Assembly: GCF_001668625.1 (NCBI RefSeq)
Contig: NZ_LZLJ01000096.1
Coordinates: forward strand, 1-64,000
Length of the DNA: 64,000 nt
From: Mycobacterium sp. 1274756.6
GTDB lineage: Bacteria > Actinomycetota > Actinomycetes > Mycobacteriales > Mycobacteriaceae
Direction: 5' to 3'
The position numbers were made by a program, and so were the translations under genes. Positions 17,301 through 25,124 of the stretch are shown in pieces. The notes under the pieces are model-generated. The model searched no databases and was not told the origin of the DNA. It was given only the letters and a program-made list of their open reading frames with translations. Positions within the stretch are counted from its first letter, which is position 1. Every line of letters starts with the position of its first letter.

Positions 17301-18526
17301 GGGTTGATCGTGTTCTCCCCGTACTGGCGGCCCCACACGTACTCGGTGAACATCGGCTGGCCGAGCTCGAAGTGGTTGTAGGGGGCGATGCTGGCGCCGG
17401 AGTCGACCACCAGGGTCGGGGCCGGCCACAGGTCACGGGTGATCGGCTGCCAGCAGCCCGGCGCCCCGCCCGGCCCGCCGCGCGCGTTGAGCCGCGGCAG
17501 GTTGTCCGGGTAGACGTACGGGTTGGGCGCCCCGACGATCGTGGTCGAGGTGCGCAGCGAGTACCCGTTGTGCCCGCCGAAGGTGGCGTTGACCTTCGGC
17601 GCCACGTCGTGGAAGTTGCGCAGCGTGCAGAAGAACTCCGGGCTGTAGGTGTCCAGCAGCTTCGCGGTGACCACCAGGTCCTCCAGGCCGCGGACGAGGT
17701 ACGGCCCGCCACGGTTGAAGATGTCCTCGCCGGTGTTGCCGAATCCGACCGCGGAGAGCAGCGCCTCGTCGACGTCGCTCTCGTGCTCGCGCAGGGTGCC
17801 CACCGTGGTCAGCGCGTTGTCCAGCGCATCCCACAGGTCCGGGGAGGCGTCGGCGTAGACGTCGGCGGTGGCGGCAAACGCCTGTATGTCGTGGCGGAAC
17901 TGCGGCATCCGCGGGTTCAGGTCGTCGAGGATCGCGTTGGCGTTGACCAGCGACGCCCCGAACTTGTCGCCGAGGCCGGCGAGCGCCTCGGCGGCCGCGC
18001 TCAGCGTCAGGTTCAGCTTCACCGGGTCGATCTGCTCGGAGATGTCCATGATCGTCTCGAACACGGTGTTGATCTCGGTGGTCACCGAGACCGCGTCGAT
18101 CACATGGTCGGGGGTGATCTGCCGGGTGCTGGGCTGCTCGTCCTTCGGCGCGGTCAGCGACACGTACTTGTTGCCGAACACCGTGGTGGCCATGATGTCC
18201 GCGCGGACGTTCTCCGGGATCAGCTTGATGTATTTGGGATGCACTTCGAGCAGGAACTTCGCGGCGGGCTTGCCGTCGGCCTGCTGGGTCTCGGAGATGG
18301 TCGCGACCTTGCCGATCTGCACCCCGTTGTAGGTGACCGGGGCGCCCGGGTCCATCACCAGCCCGGCCCGCGCGGCCAGCATGGTCAGCTGGGTTTTCGG
18401 GGTGAAGGCACCCCGGAACTGCAGGTAGACCAGTCCGATGATCAGCGCCAGGACGGCCACGAAGACCACGGCCGCCCATTTGTAGGGCGGGACGCGGGGT
18501 TTGTTCAGCGGGGCTCGGGTCGTCAT
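17297..18526 (-). CDS. mce1A: Mce1A-type protein
   Basis: The 409-residue protein begins MTTRAPLNKPRVPPYK and has a membrane segment (about residues 17-37), an MCE domain (about 43-125, with YNGVQIGKVATISE and TTVFGNKYVSL), a helical domain (about 145-270) and a C-terminal globular tail (APNPYVYPDNLP, GGPGGAPGCWQPITRDLWPAP, YVWGRQ). It is very close to the M. tuberculosis Mce1A I remember, but that protein is 454 residues long because of a hydrophobic segment before GGAPNPY; here TSTTIVGAPNPY is continuous, so the segment is absent. The start lies 4 bp after the yrbE1B stop. Confidence 0.92.
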   Translation of the reverse strand: MTTRAPLNKPRVPPYKWAAVVFVAVLALIIGLVYLQFRGAFTPKTQLTMLAARAGLVMDPGAPVTYNGVQIGKVATISETQQADGKPAAKFLLEVHPKYIKLIPENVRADIMATTVFGNKYVSLTAPKDEQPSTRQITPDHVIDAVSVTTEINTVFETIMDISEQIDPVKLNLTLSAAAEALAGLGDKFGASLVNANAILDDLNPRMPQFRHDIQAFAATADVYADASPDLWDALDNALTTVGTLREHESDVDEALLSAVGFGNTGEDIFNRGGPYLVRGLEDLVVTAKLLDTYSPEFFCTLRNFHDVAPKVNATFGGHNGYSLRTSTTIVGAPNPYVYPDNLPRLNARGGPGGAPGCWQPITRDLWPAPTLVVDSGASIAPYNHFELGQPMFTEYVWGRQYGENTINP

Positions 18527-18530
18527 GGCG

Positions 18531-19403
18531 TCACATCGTCAGGTTGAAGTTGGGGTTGGTGCCGTAGAGCGCCAACGCGAACAACAGGACCACGACCTGC
18601 ACCGAGACCAGCGAGAACCGCATGGACCGGCCGACCGCCTCGCCCACCCCGACCGGGCCGCCGCTGGCGGTGTAGCCGTAGTAGCAGTGGGTGACCATGA
18701 CGACGGCGGCCACGATGATGATCTGGGCGAACGACCAGAACACGTCGTCGGGCCGCAGGAACGTCCGGAAGTAGTGCTCGTAGGTGCCCGAGGCCTGCCC
18801 GTAGAGCACCGTGGTGACCAGCTGCGGGGAGACGAACGACATCAGCATCGCCATCGTGTACAGCGGCACGATCACCACCAGACCGGCGAGCACCCGGGTG
18901 GAGGTCAGGTAGGCGATGGACTTGATGCCCATCACCTCCAGGGCGTCGATCTCCTCGGAGATCCGCATGGCGCCGAGTTCGGCGGTGGCGCCGGCGCCGA
19001 CGGTGGCGGCCAGGGCGATCCCGGTGACCACCGGCGCGGCCAGGCGCACGTTGATCAGGGCGGCGAAGAACCCGGTGAACACGTCGATGCCGATGTAGCC
19101 CAGCGAGGCGAACCCCTGGATGGCCACCAGCGAGCTGCCGGCCAGGGTCACGAACGCCACGATCGCGACGGTGCCGCCGACGACGGCCATCGCACCGGCG
19201 CCCATGCCGATCTCGGCGACCAGCCGCAGCGTCTCCCGCCGGTAGCGGCGCAGCGCCCAGCCGATGCCGCCGAAGCTGATGACCATGAACCAGGCCAGCG
19301 CGCCGATGCGGTCCACGGCCCGCCCGATCGCCCCCGGGTAGCGGCGGATGTTCTCCGCCGCCCGCGGGAAGCGCGTGCGCAGCACGGCGACGTTGCTGGC
19401 CAT
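18531..19403 (-). CDS. yrbE1B: YrbE1B-type permease
   Basis: The 290-residue multi-spanning membrane protein belongs to the MlaE/YrbE permease family. It contains the cytoplasmic coupling segment RISEEIDALEVMGI (about residues 150-163), the family's interface with the MceG-type ATPase, and about five hydrophobic segments. ATG 19403 lies 1 bp after the end of yrbE1A. YrbE1A and YrbE1B form the heterodimeric inner-membrane channel of the Mce1 importer. The ATPase MceG is encoded elsewhere in mycobacteria and is not in this window. Confidence 0.93.
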   Translation of the reverse strand: MASNVAVLRTRFPRAAENIRRYPGAIGRAVDRIGALAWFMVISFGGIGWALRRYRRETLRLVAEIGMGAGAMAVVGGTVAIVAFVTLAGSSLVAIQGFASLGYIGIDVFTGFFAALINVRLAAPVVTGIALAATVGAGATAELGAMRISEEIDALEVMGIKSIAYLTSTRVLAGLVVIVPLYTMAMLMSFVSPQLVTTVLYGQASGTYEHYFRTFLRPDDVFWSFAQIIIVAAVVMVTHCYYGYTASGGPVGVGEAVGRSMRFSLVSVQVVVLLFALALYGTNPNFNLTM

Positions 19404-19404
19404 C

Positions 19405-20214
19405 TCAGGTCCCCGTCCCGAACCGCACACCGATGGTGGTCAGCACGACGTTGACCGCGTACAGCGCCACCACGCACAGCACCACGGTCTCGTTGACCGC
19501 GGTGCCCAGCCCCTTCGACCCGCCGCTGACCGTCAGCCCGCGGTAGCAGCCGACGAGCCCGGCGATCAGGCCGAACACCGCCGCCTTGATGGTCGCGATC
19601 ACGACCTCGGGCAGCCCGGTGATCAGCGTGAGCGACGCCAGGTAGCCGCCGCCGGACACGTTTTGCATGTAGACACCGAAGATGTAGCCGCCGACCAGGC
19701 CGACGACGATCACCAGCGCGTTGAGCAGGGTGGCGACCAGGGTGGCGGCCAGCACGCGGGGCACGACCAGCCGGTGGATCGGGTCGATGCCCAGCACCTC
19801 CATCGCGTCGATCTCCTCGCGGATGGTGCGGGCGCCGAGGTCGGCGCAGATCGCGGTGGAGGCCGCGCCGGCGACCACCAGCACGGTGGTCAGCGGGCCG
19901 AGCTGGGTGACCGCGCCGATCGCCGCGCCGGCCCCGGAGATGTCGGAGGCGCCGACCTGGCCCAACAGGATGTTGAGGGTGAAGATCAGCAGCACGGTCA
20001 GCGGGATCGACACCGCGATGGTCGGCAGGATCGCCACCCGCATCACGAACCAGCACATCAGGATGAATTCGCGCCACTGGAACGGCGGGACGAACAGGGC
20101 CTTCGCGGTGAGCACGCACATCCGGAAAAACCCGCCGACGAGGGTGAGCGGGCCGTCCAGCCGATCGCGGACCGCGGCCAGCGCGCCGGCCGGCCGCCCC
20201 GTCGTGGCGGTCAC
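19405..20214 (-). CDS. yrbE1A: YrbE1A-type permease, first gene of the mce1-type operon
   Basis: The 269-residue MlaE/YrbE-family permease carries the coupling motif TIREEIDAMEVLGID (about residues 135-149) and several hydrophobic segments; the GGFFRMCVLTAKALF and GCYRGLTVSGGSKGLGTAVN segments match my memory of M. tuberculosis YrbE1A. I use GTG 20214, which gives the expected length; a GGGG 8 nt upstream is a weak ribosome site. A 15-codon ORF with a strong ribosome site ends on this start codon (GTGA), suggesting translational coupling. In-frame codons further upstream would add up to 43 residues with no membrane segment. Confidence 0.9.
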   Translation of the reverse strand: MTATTGRPAGALAAVRDRLDGPLTLVGGFFRMCVLTAKALFVPPFQWREFILMCWFVMRVAILPTIAVSIPLTVLLIFTLNILLGQVGASDISGAGAAIGAVTQLGPLTTVLVVAGAASTAICADLGARTIREEIDAMEVLGIDPIHRLVVPRVLAATLVATLLNALVIVVGLVGGYIFGVYMQNVSGGGYLASLTLITGLPEVVIATIKAAVFGLIAGLVGCYRGLTVSGGSKGLGTAVNETVVLCVVALYAVNVVLTTIGVRFGTGT

Positions 20215-20258
20215 GAGCGCGGCCCCGGCGGACCGGCGAGAAGGAACGTGGGGGACAC
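20211..20258 (-). CDS. candidate leader ORF coupled to yrbE1A
   Basis: On the minus strand GTG 20258 is preceded by GGAAGGAG (20272-20265) with a 6-nt spacer, the best ribosome site of the area. The ORF encodes 15 residues (VSPTFLLAGPPGPRS) and its TGA at 20213-20211 overlaps the GTG of yrbE1A as GTGA, the same arrangement used between genes of this operon. It may serve only to deliver ribosomes to yrbE1A, whose own ribosome site is weak. The alternative is that the ribosome site serves an unrecognised longer start; no in-frame start at the right distance exists. This is inference from arrangement only. Confidence 0.4.
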   Translation of the reverse strand: MSPTFLLAGPPGPRS

Positions 20259-20283
20259 CGCGCACTCCTTCCGTCGTGTTGTG

Positions 20284-20310
20284 ACCGCTAACCCCATGGT
20301 CACCAGCGGT
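20284..20310. promoter_or_regulatory. inverted repeat upstream of yrbE1A
   Basis: ACCGCT (20284-20289) and AGCGGT (20305-20310) form a perfect 6-bp inverted repeat separated by 15 bp in the 215-bp gap between fadD5 and yrbE1A. A second inverted repeat, ATCCGC/GCGGAT at 20336-20353, lies beside it. Either could be an operator of the mce1 operon; no regulator is encoded next to it. Confidence 0.3.
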
Positions 20311-20429
20311 AACCAGGCTCACAGGACTGTACCCGATCCGCACCCCCGCGGATATTGGATCCGGGAGACAACATTGTTTGGCTCAGCGCGACAACCGCGG
20401 CCGGTTTCGCGCCGTGGCGACACGCAACC

Positions 20430-22052
20430 TCACGTGGCCGCGGGCCGCGTCGAGGCCTGCCCGAACCGGTCCCGCAGATCGGTCTTGAGCACCTTGCCCG
20501 ACGGGTTGCGCGGCAACGCGTCGACGATCTCCAGCGCCTTGGGATGCTTGTACCGGGCCAGCCGGTCGGCGAGGAACTCCTCGAGCTCCGCCAGGCCCAG
20601 CTCACCGCCGGTGAGCGCGGCCACCGCCACCGGGATCTCGCCCCACTTGTGGTGGGTCCGGCCGATGACGGCGACCTCGGCGATCGCGGGGTGGGCGGCC
20701 AGCGCGTTCTCCACCTCGGCGCAGTAGATGTTCTCCCCGCCGGAGATGATCATGTCCTTTTTGCGGTCCACCACCCACACGTAGCCCTCGTCGTCGAGCC
20801 GGACCAGGTCCCCGGAGTGGAACCAGCCGCCGGCGAACGCCTCGGCGGTGGCTTCCGGGTTGTTCCAGTAGCCGCTCATCAGGGTCGGCGCCCGGTAGAC
20901 GATCTCGCCGACCTCGCCGACCGGCACATCGTTCATGTTCTCGTCGACGACCCGGGCGGCGACGGTCGGGATGACCTTGCCCACCGAGCCCAGCTTCCGC
21001 AGCGCGTCCTCGCCGAGCAGCATGCAGGTCACCGGCGACATCTCGGTCTGGCCGAACGCGGCGAGGATCTGGGCGTCGGGGAAGGTCTCGGCCATCTGCC
21101 GCAGCAGGGTGTCCGACGCCGGGGACGCCCCCCAGGATAGGGCGCGCAGCCGCAGCGGGCGTGGGTTGGCCTGCTGCTCGGCGCAGACCGCCTGCCATTG
21201 CGCGGGCACCAGGAAGATGCCGGTGACGCCCTCGGCGGCCAGCACGTCGAGCAGCTCACCCGGGTGGAACGCACCCAGCGGGTGGATGACCGTCGGGGTG
21301 CCCAGCACCATGCCGGGCAGCAGGTTGCCGACCCCGGCGATGTGAAAGAACGGCACCCCGATGAAGCCGACGTCGTTGACCCCGGCGCCGTTGGTGTAGA
21401 TGCCGGTCATCGCCTGCCCGTAGAGGTTGATGTGGGTCAGCACCGCGCCCTTGGGCCGCCCGGTGGTGCCCGAGGTGTACATGATCAGCGCGGGGGCGTC
21501 GCTGGGCACGTCCACCCGCGGGTGCGGTTCCCCGGTCTCGTTGATCAGTTCCTCGTAGCCGGTCAGGCCGGGCGAGCTCGGCGCCCCGGCGACCACGACG
21601 GTGTCCAGCACCGGGGCCAGGTCGCGCGCGGCGACCGCGACCGGGGCCAGCGCCGGCTCGGTCAGCAGCACCCGGGCCGTGCAGTCCTCCAGGAGGAAGG
21701 CCAGTTCCGGCGGCGCGAGCCGGAAGTTCACCGGCACCGCGATCGCGCCGAGCATGTTGGCGGCCAGCAGCGCCTCGACGAACTCGGTGCGGTTGAGCAT
21801 CAGCACCATCACCCGGTCGCCGTACCGCACGCCGCGCCGGTGCAGGGCGTCGGCCAGCGCGCTGACCCGGGTGTGCAGCTGCGCCCAGGTGGTGGTCTCG
21901 CCCTGGAACCGCAGCGCCGGGGCGGCCGGCTGCATCAGGGCGTGCCGCTCCAGCTGGGTGATCCAGTGCTGGCGTCGCGCGAGGTAGGGCTGTTCCCCGA
22001 AGTCGGTGCGCGGCGCGCCCGCGATGTGCTGTTCGGTGCGAGATGCGGTCAA
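20430..22052 (-). CDS. fadD5: fatty-acid--CoA ligase FadD5
   Basis: This 540-residue member of the adenylate-forming family activates carboxylic acids to acyl-CoA through an acyl-AMP intermediate. The AMP-binding loop YTSGTTGRPKGAV lies at about residues 192-204, and the A8-type segment HSGDLVRLDDEGYVWVVDRKKD and the late lysine motif NPSGKVLK near the C-terminus are intact. The YLARRQHWITQLERHALMQP segment and the place upstream of yrbE1A identify it as FadD5 (Rv0166). It starts at TTG 22052, with AGAAGGGA about 10 nt upstream. It would activate fatty acids imported by Mce1. The gene lies 16 bp behind the SRPBCC gene, where M. tuberculosis has mce1R. Confidence 0.93.
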   Translation of the reverse strand: MTASRTEQHIAGAPRTDFGEQPYLARRQHWITQLERHALMQPAAPALRFQGETTTWAQLHTRVSALADALHRRGVRYGDRVMVLMLNRTEFVEALLAANMLGAIAVPVNFRLAPPELAFLLEDCTARVLLTEPALAPVAVAARDLAPVLDTVVVAGAPSSPGLTGYEELINETGEPHPRVDVPSDAPALIMYTSGTTGRPKGAVLTHINLYGQAMTGIYTNGAGVNDVGFIGVPFFHIAGVGNLLPGMVLGTPTVIHPLGAFHPGELLDVLAAEGVTGIFLVPAQWQAVCAEQQANPRPLRLRALSWGASPASDTLLRQMAETFPDAQILAAFGQTEMSPVTCMLLGEDALRKLGSVGKVIPTVAARVVDENMNDVPVGEVGEIVYRAPTLMSGYWNNPEATAEAFAGGWFHSGDLVRLDDEGYVWVVDRKKDMIISGGENIYCAEVENALAAHPAIAEVAVIGRTHHKWGEIPVAVAALTGGELGLAELEEFLADRLARYKHPKALEIVDALPRNPSGKVLKTDLRDRFGQASTRPAAT

Positions 22053-22068
22053 CGCGACGGATCCCTTC

Positions 22069-22509
22069 TCACGGTTGCGCCAGCTGCTCGGCGCGCTGTT
22101 TGAGGCTGTCGGCCAGATGGTCCAACGCGTTGTTGACCAGCTTCTTGACCATCATCTGCGGCACGGTCATCTCGGTCTCGACGTCCAGGTCCACGGTCAG
22201 CAGGCTGGTCGGGCCCATCTCCACCACCGAGAACAACTGCTCCTGCTTGCTGAACAGCTCGCCCTGCTGCATGACGGTCTGGATCTGGTTGGGGCCGGGG
22301 TAGTACACCGCCTGGATGAAGGTGCCGTCGAAGCCGGAGACCGAGGTGTCCAGCCGCAGCTGGCTGGGCCGGCCGTCGGCGTAGCGGGCCAGCACCCAGA
22401 CCCCGTTGACCTCCTCGTTCCATTGCGGGTAGGCCTCGAAGTCGGCGACGATGCCCATGATCAGCGCGGCGTCGGCGGCGACCTCGACGGTCTTGCTCAC
22501 GAGCGACAT
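22069..22509 (-). CDS. SRPBCC (START-like) protein, Rv0164/TB18.5-like
   Basis: The 146-residue protein has the N-terminal strand SKTVEVAADAALIMGIVADFEAYPQWN typical in shape of small polyketide-cyclase/START-like proteins of mycobacteria, and a C-terminal amphipathic helix (LDHLADSLKQRAEQLA). The match to TB18.5 (Rv0164), including VYYPGPNQIQTVMQQGEL, is from memory. ATG 22509 is chosen because the sequence MSLVSKTVEV aligns with the conserved start of the domain; upstream in-frame codons would add non-conserved residues. The fold suggests binding of a hydrophobic ligand; none is known. It probably shares a transcript with fadD5. Confidence 0.85.
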   Translation of the reverse strand: MSLVSKTVEVAADAALIMGIVADFEAYPQWNEEVNGVWVLARYADGRPSQLRLDTSVSGFDGTFIQAVYYPGPNQIQTVMQQGELFSKQEQLFSVVEMGPTSLLTVDLDVETEMTVPQMMVKKLVNNALDHLADSLKQRAEQLAQP

Positions 22510-22540
22510 GGGCAGAGCATATCGACGCGGTGATCGCGGC

Positions 22541-23011
22541 TCACACGACAGCCGTCGCCAACAGCGCCCGGATCGACTCGGGAATCGGCACCGCCCGCCG
22601 GGTCTGCCGGTCCACATAGACGTGCACCCAGTGACCCAGCGCGGCCACCGGAACACTGTCGGGTCCGGCGCGGAACACGCCGAGCCGGTAGGTGACGCTG
22701 GAGCGGCCCAGCCGGGTCACCGCCAGCCCGACCACCAACGGATCCGGGAACGCGAGCTCGGCGAAGTAGCGGCACCCCGACTCGGCGACCACCCCCAGCT
22801 CCGGGATCGCCAGCGAATCGACGCCCGCGGTGGTGTTGATCCAGGCGTTGATCGCGGTGTCGAACAGCTGGTAGTACGCCGCGTTGTTGAGGTGGCCGAA
22901 CATGTCGTTGTCGGCCCAGCGGGTGCCGACCGGCCAGTGCACGGGAAAGTCGGCGCTGGACAGGCCATCCGGGGCGGCCGGCACGGACGGCGGGGCGCCA
23001 CGGTCGGTCAT
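22541..23011 (-). CDS. hotdog-fold acyl-CoA thioesterase (Rv0163-like)
   Basis: The 156-residue protein has the 4HBT hotdog pattern: VHWPVGTRWADNDMFGHLNNAAYYQLFDTA near residues 24-53, with the catalytic-type Asp in the RWADNDMFGHLNN segment, typical of 4-hydroxybenzoyl-CoA thioesterase-like enzymes. It would hydrolyse an acyl-CoA to the acid. It is divergent from the alcohol dehydrogenase gene with only 14 bp between the two start codons. Gene order agrees with Rv0163 beside adhE1. Confidence 0.87.
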   Translation of the reverse strand: MTDRGAPPSVPAAPDGLSSADFPVHWPVGTRWADNDMFGHLNNAAYYQLFDTAINAWINTTAGVDSLAIPELGVVAESGCRYFAELAFPDPLVVGLAVTRLGRSSVTYRLGVFRAGPDSVPVAALGHWVHVYVDRQTRRAVPIPESIRALLATAVV

Positions 23012-23025
23012 GGTTGTATTCCATC

Positions 23026-24135
23026 ATGGTTGCCATCCGCGGCGCGGTGCTCGAAGGGATCGGTCTGCCCCGCCCCTACGCCGCGTCCCGCCCGCTGCGG
23101 GTGCGCGAGCTGGCGTTGGCGCCGCCCGGCCCGGGTGAGCTGCTGGTGCGCATCGAGGTGGCCGGCGTGTGCCATTCGGATCTGTCGGTGGTCGACGGCA
23201 ACCGGGTGCGTCCGGTGCCGATGCTGCTGGGCCACGAGGCGGCCGGCATCGTCGAGGCGGTCGGCCCCGGGGTGGAGTTGCCGGCCGGCCAGCGGGTGGT
23301 GATGACGTTCCTGCCGCGCTGCGGGCACTGCCCGGGCTGCGCCTCCGACGGGGTGATGCCCTGCGAGCCGGGCAGCGCCGCCAACTCGGCGGGCACCCTG
23401 CTGTCCGGAGCGATCCGCCTCGCCGACGAGCGCGGCCCCGTCCATCACCACCTGGGGGTCTCCGGTTTCGCCGACCACGCCGTCGTCGCCGCCGCCAGCG
23501 TGGTGCCCGTCGACGCCGACGTCCCTGCGCCGGTCGCGGCGCTGCTGGGCTGCGCGGTGCTCACCGGCGGCGGCGCGGTGCTCAACGTGGGCCGGCCCCG
23601 CCCCGGCGACACCGTGGCGGTGGTGGGCCTCGGCGGGGTCGGACTGGCCGCCGCGCTCACCGCCCTGGCCCACGACGCGGTGTCGGTGATCGCGGTGGAC
23701 CCGATCGCCGCCAAGCGGGAGCTCGCCACCCGGCTGGGCGCCGCCGCGGCCTACTCCCCCGACGAGGCCGCCGACGCCGGCCTCAAGGCGCCGATCGTGA
23801 TCGAGGCCGCCGGGCATCCGTCCGCGCTGGAGACGGCGATCGCGCTCACCGCGGCCGGTGGTCGCACCATCACCGTCGGCCTGCCCGCCCCGGATGCCCG
23901 GATCAGCGTGGCGCCGTTGGGTTTCGTGGCCGAGGGTCGGTCGCTGATCGGCAGTTACCTGGGCTCGGCGGTGCCCGCGCGCGACATCCCCCGGTTCGTA
24001 GAGATGTGGCGGTCGGGCCGGCTGCCGGTGGAGCAGCTGGTCTCCGACACGATCGCGCTGGCCGACATCAACACGGCGATGGACCGCCTCGCCGACGGCA
24101 CCGCGCTGCGCCAACTGATCGCCTTCCCGGGGTGA
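23026..24135 (+). CDS. adhE1: zinc-dependent alcohol dehydrogenase, AdhE1-like
   Basis: The 369-residue medium-chain dehydrogenase has the catalytic zinc ligands CHSD and GHEAAG (about residues 46 and 68), the structural zinc loop CGHCPGC...C (about 98-112), and a Rossmann motif VVGLGGVGLA (about 204-213). It oxidises an alcohol with NAD(P). ATG 23026 is used; an in-frame TTG at 23014 would add four residues. Divergence from the Rv0163-like thioesterase is the arrangement of Rv0162c (adhE1) in M. tuberculosis. Confidence 0.88.
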   Translation: MVAIRGAVLEGIGLPRPYAASRPLRVRELALAPPGPGELLVRIEVAGVCHSDLSVVDGNRVRPVPMLLGHEAAGIVEAVGPGVELPAGQRVVMTFLPRCGHCPGCASDGVMPCEPGSAANSAGTLLSGAIRLADERGPVHHHLGVSGFADHAVVAAASVVPVDADVPAPVAALLGCAVLTGGGAVLNVGRPRPGDTVAVVGLGGVGLAAALTALAHDAVSVIAVDPIAAKRELATRLGAAAAYSPDEAADAGLKAPIVIEAAGHPSALETAIALTAAGGRTITVGLPAPDARISVAPLGFVAEGRSLIGSYLGSAVPARDIPRFVEMWRSGRLPVEQLVSDTIALADINTAMDRLADGTALRQLIAFPG

Positions 24136-24224
24136 TCCGTTTGGGCGGCTACGCCGAGCGGTCGGCCGGCGGCGCGGCCGCGCCGTAGACTCGGGCGCCA
24201 CCCGGTCATTCGAGGAGGGTCACC

Positions 24225-25115
24225 ATGCCCGAACGCGACGACGTGCGGTTCCCGTCCGGCGCGGAGCTGATCAGCGCCTGGTTGTACCGGCCGGACGCGG
24301 CCGGGGACGCGCCGCTGGTGATCATGGCCCACGGCCTCGGGGCGGTGCGCACGATGCGGCTGGACGCCTACGCCGAACGGTTCGACGCGGCCGGCTACGC
24401 CTGCCTGGTCTTCGACTACCGCAACTTCGGCGACAGCGAGGGCGAGCCCCGCCAGCTGCTCGACATCGGGATGCAGCTGGCGGACTGGAACGCCGCGATC
24501 GGCTATGCCCGCACCCTGCCCGGCATCGACCACGACCGGATCGCGCTGTGGGGCACCTCGTTCGGCGGCGGGCACGTCATCGCCACCGCGGCCCGGACCG
24601 CCGGGATCGCCGCAGTGATCGCCCAGTGCCCGTTCACCGACGGCATCGCCTCCTCCCGCGTGATCACCCCGCGCAACCTGGCCCGCATCTCCGCGCTGGC
24701 CACCCGCGACCTGCTGGCCGCCGCCCGGGGCCGCCCGCCGGTGCTGGTGCCGGCCGCCGGCCGCCCCGGTGAGGTCGCATTGATGACCACCCCGGACGCC
24801 TACCCCGGCTATTCGGCGTTGATGCCCGACGGCCCGGCGATCCCCAACGGGGTGGCCGCGCGGTTCGCGCTGCAGCTACCGCTGTACCGGCCGGGTCGGC
24901 TGGCCGCGAAGGTGCCCTGCCCCATCCTGTTCTGCGTGTGCACCACCGATTCGGTGGCACCGGCCGGCCCGACCTGCCGTTACGCGGCGCGGGCGCCGCG
25001 CGGGGAGGTCAAGCTGTACCGGGAGGGCCACTTCGACATCTACGTCGGGGCGGCCTTCGAGCGGGCCGTCGCCGACCAGATCGCGTTCTTGGACAAGCAT
25101 CTGCGCCGCCGCTAG
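24225..25115 (+). CDS. alpha/beta hydrolase
   Basis: The 296-residue protein has the alpha/beta-hydrolase pattern: oxyanion segment MAHGLG (about residue 34), the nucleophile elbow GTSFGG (Ser at about residue 111), a late Asp (CTTDSVAP, about 241) and His (YREGHFDIY, about 267). It resembles the DUF1100/S15-like hydrolases that cleave esters or amides. GAGGAGG precedes the ATG by 6 nt. It is not part of the M. tuberculosis order I remember at this place (where two PE genes and an oxidoreductase lie). The substrate is unknown. Confidence 0.8.
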   Translation: MPERDDVRFPSGAELISAWLYRPDAAGDAPLVIMAHGLGAVRTMRLDAYAERFDAAGYACLVFDYRNFGDSEGEPRQLLDIGMQLADWNAAIGYARTLPGIDHDRIALWGTSFGGGHVIATAARTAGIAAVIAQCPFTDGIASSRVITPRNLARISALATRDLLAAARGRPPVLVPAAGRPGEVALMTTPDAYPGYSALMPDGPAIPNGVAARFALQLPLYRPGRLAAKVPCPILFCVCTTDSVAPAGPTCRYAARAPRGEVKLYREGHFDIYVGAAFERAVADQIAFLDKHLRRR

Positions 25116-25124
25116 CGGGACGGG

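Noticed and set aside
20300..20605. Short minus-strand frame near yrbE1A as a remnant of mce1R
   Set aside because: It overlaps the 3' end of fadD5 and shows no helix-turn-helix or GntR features.
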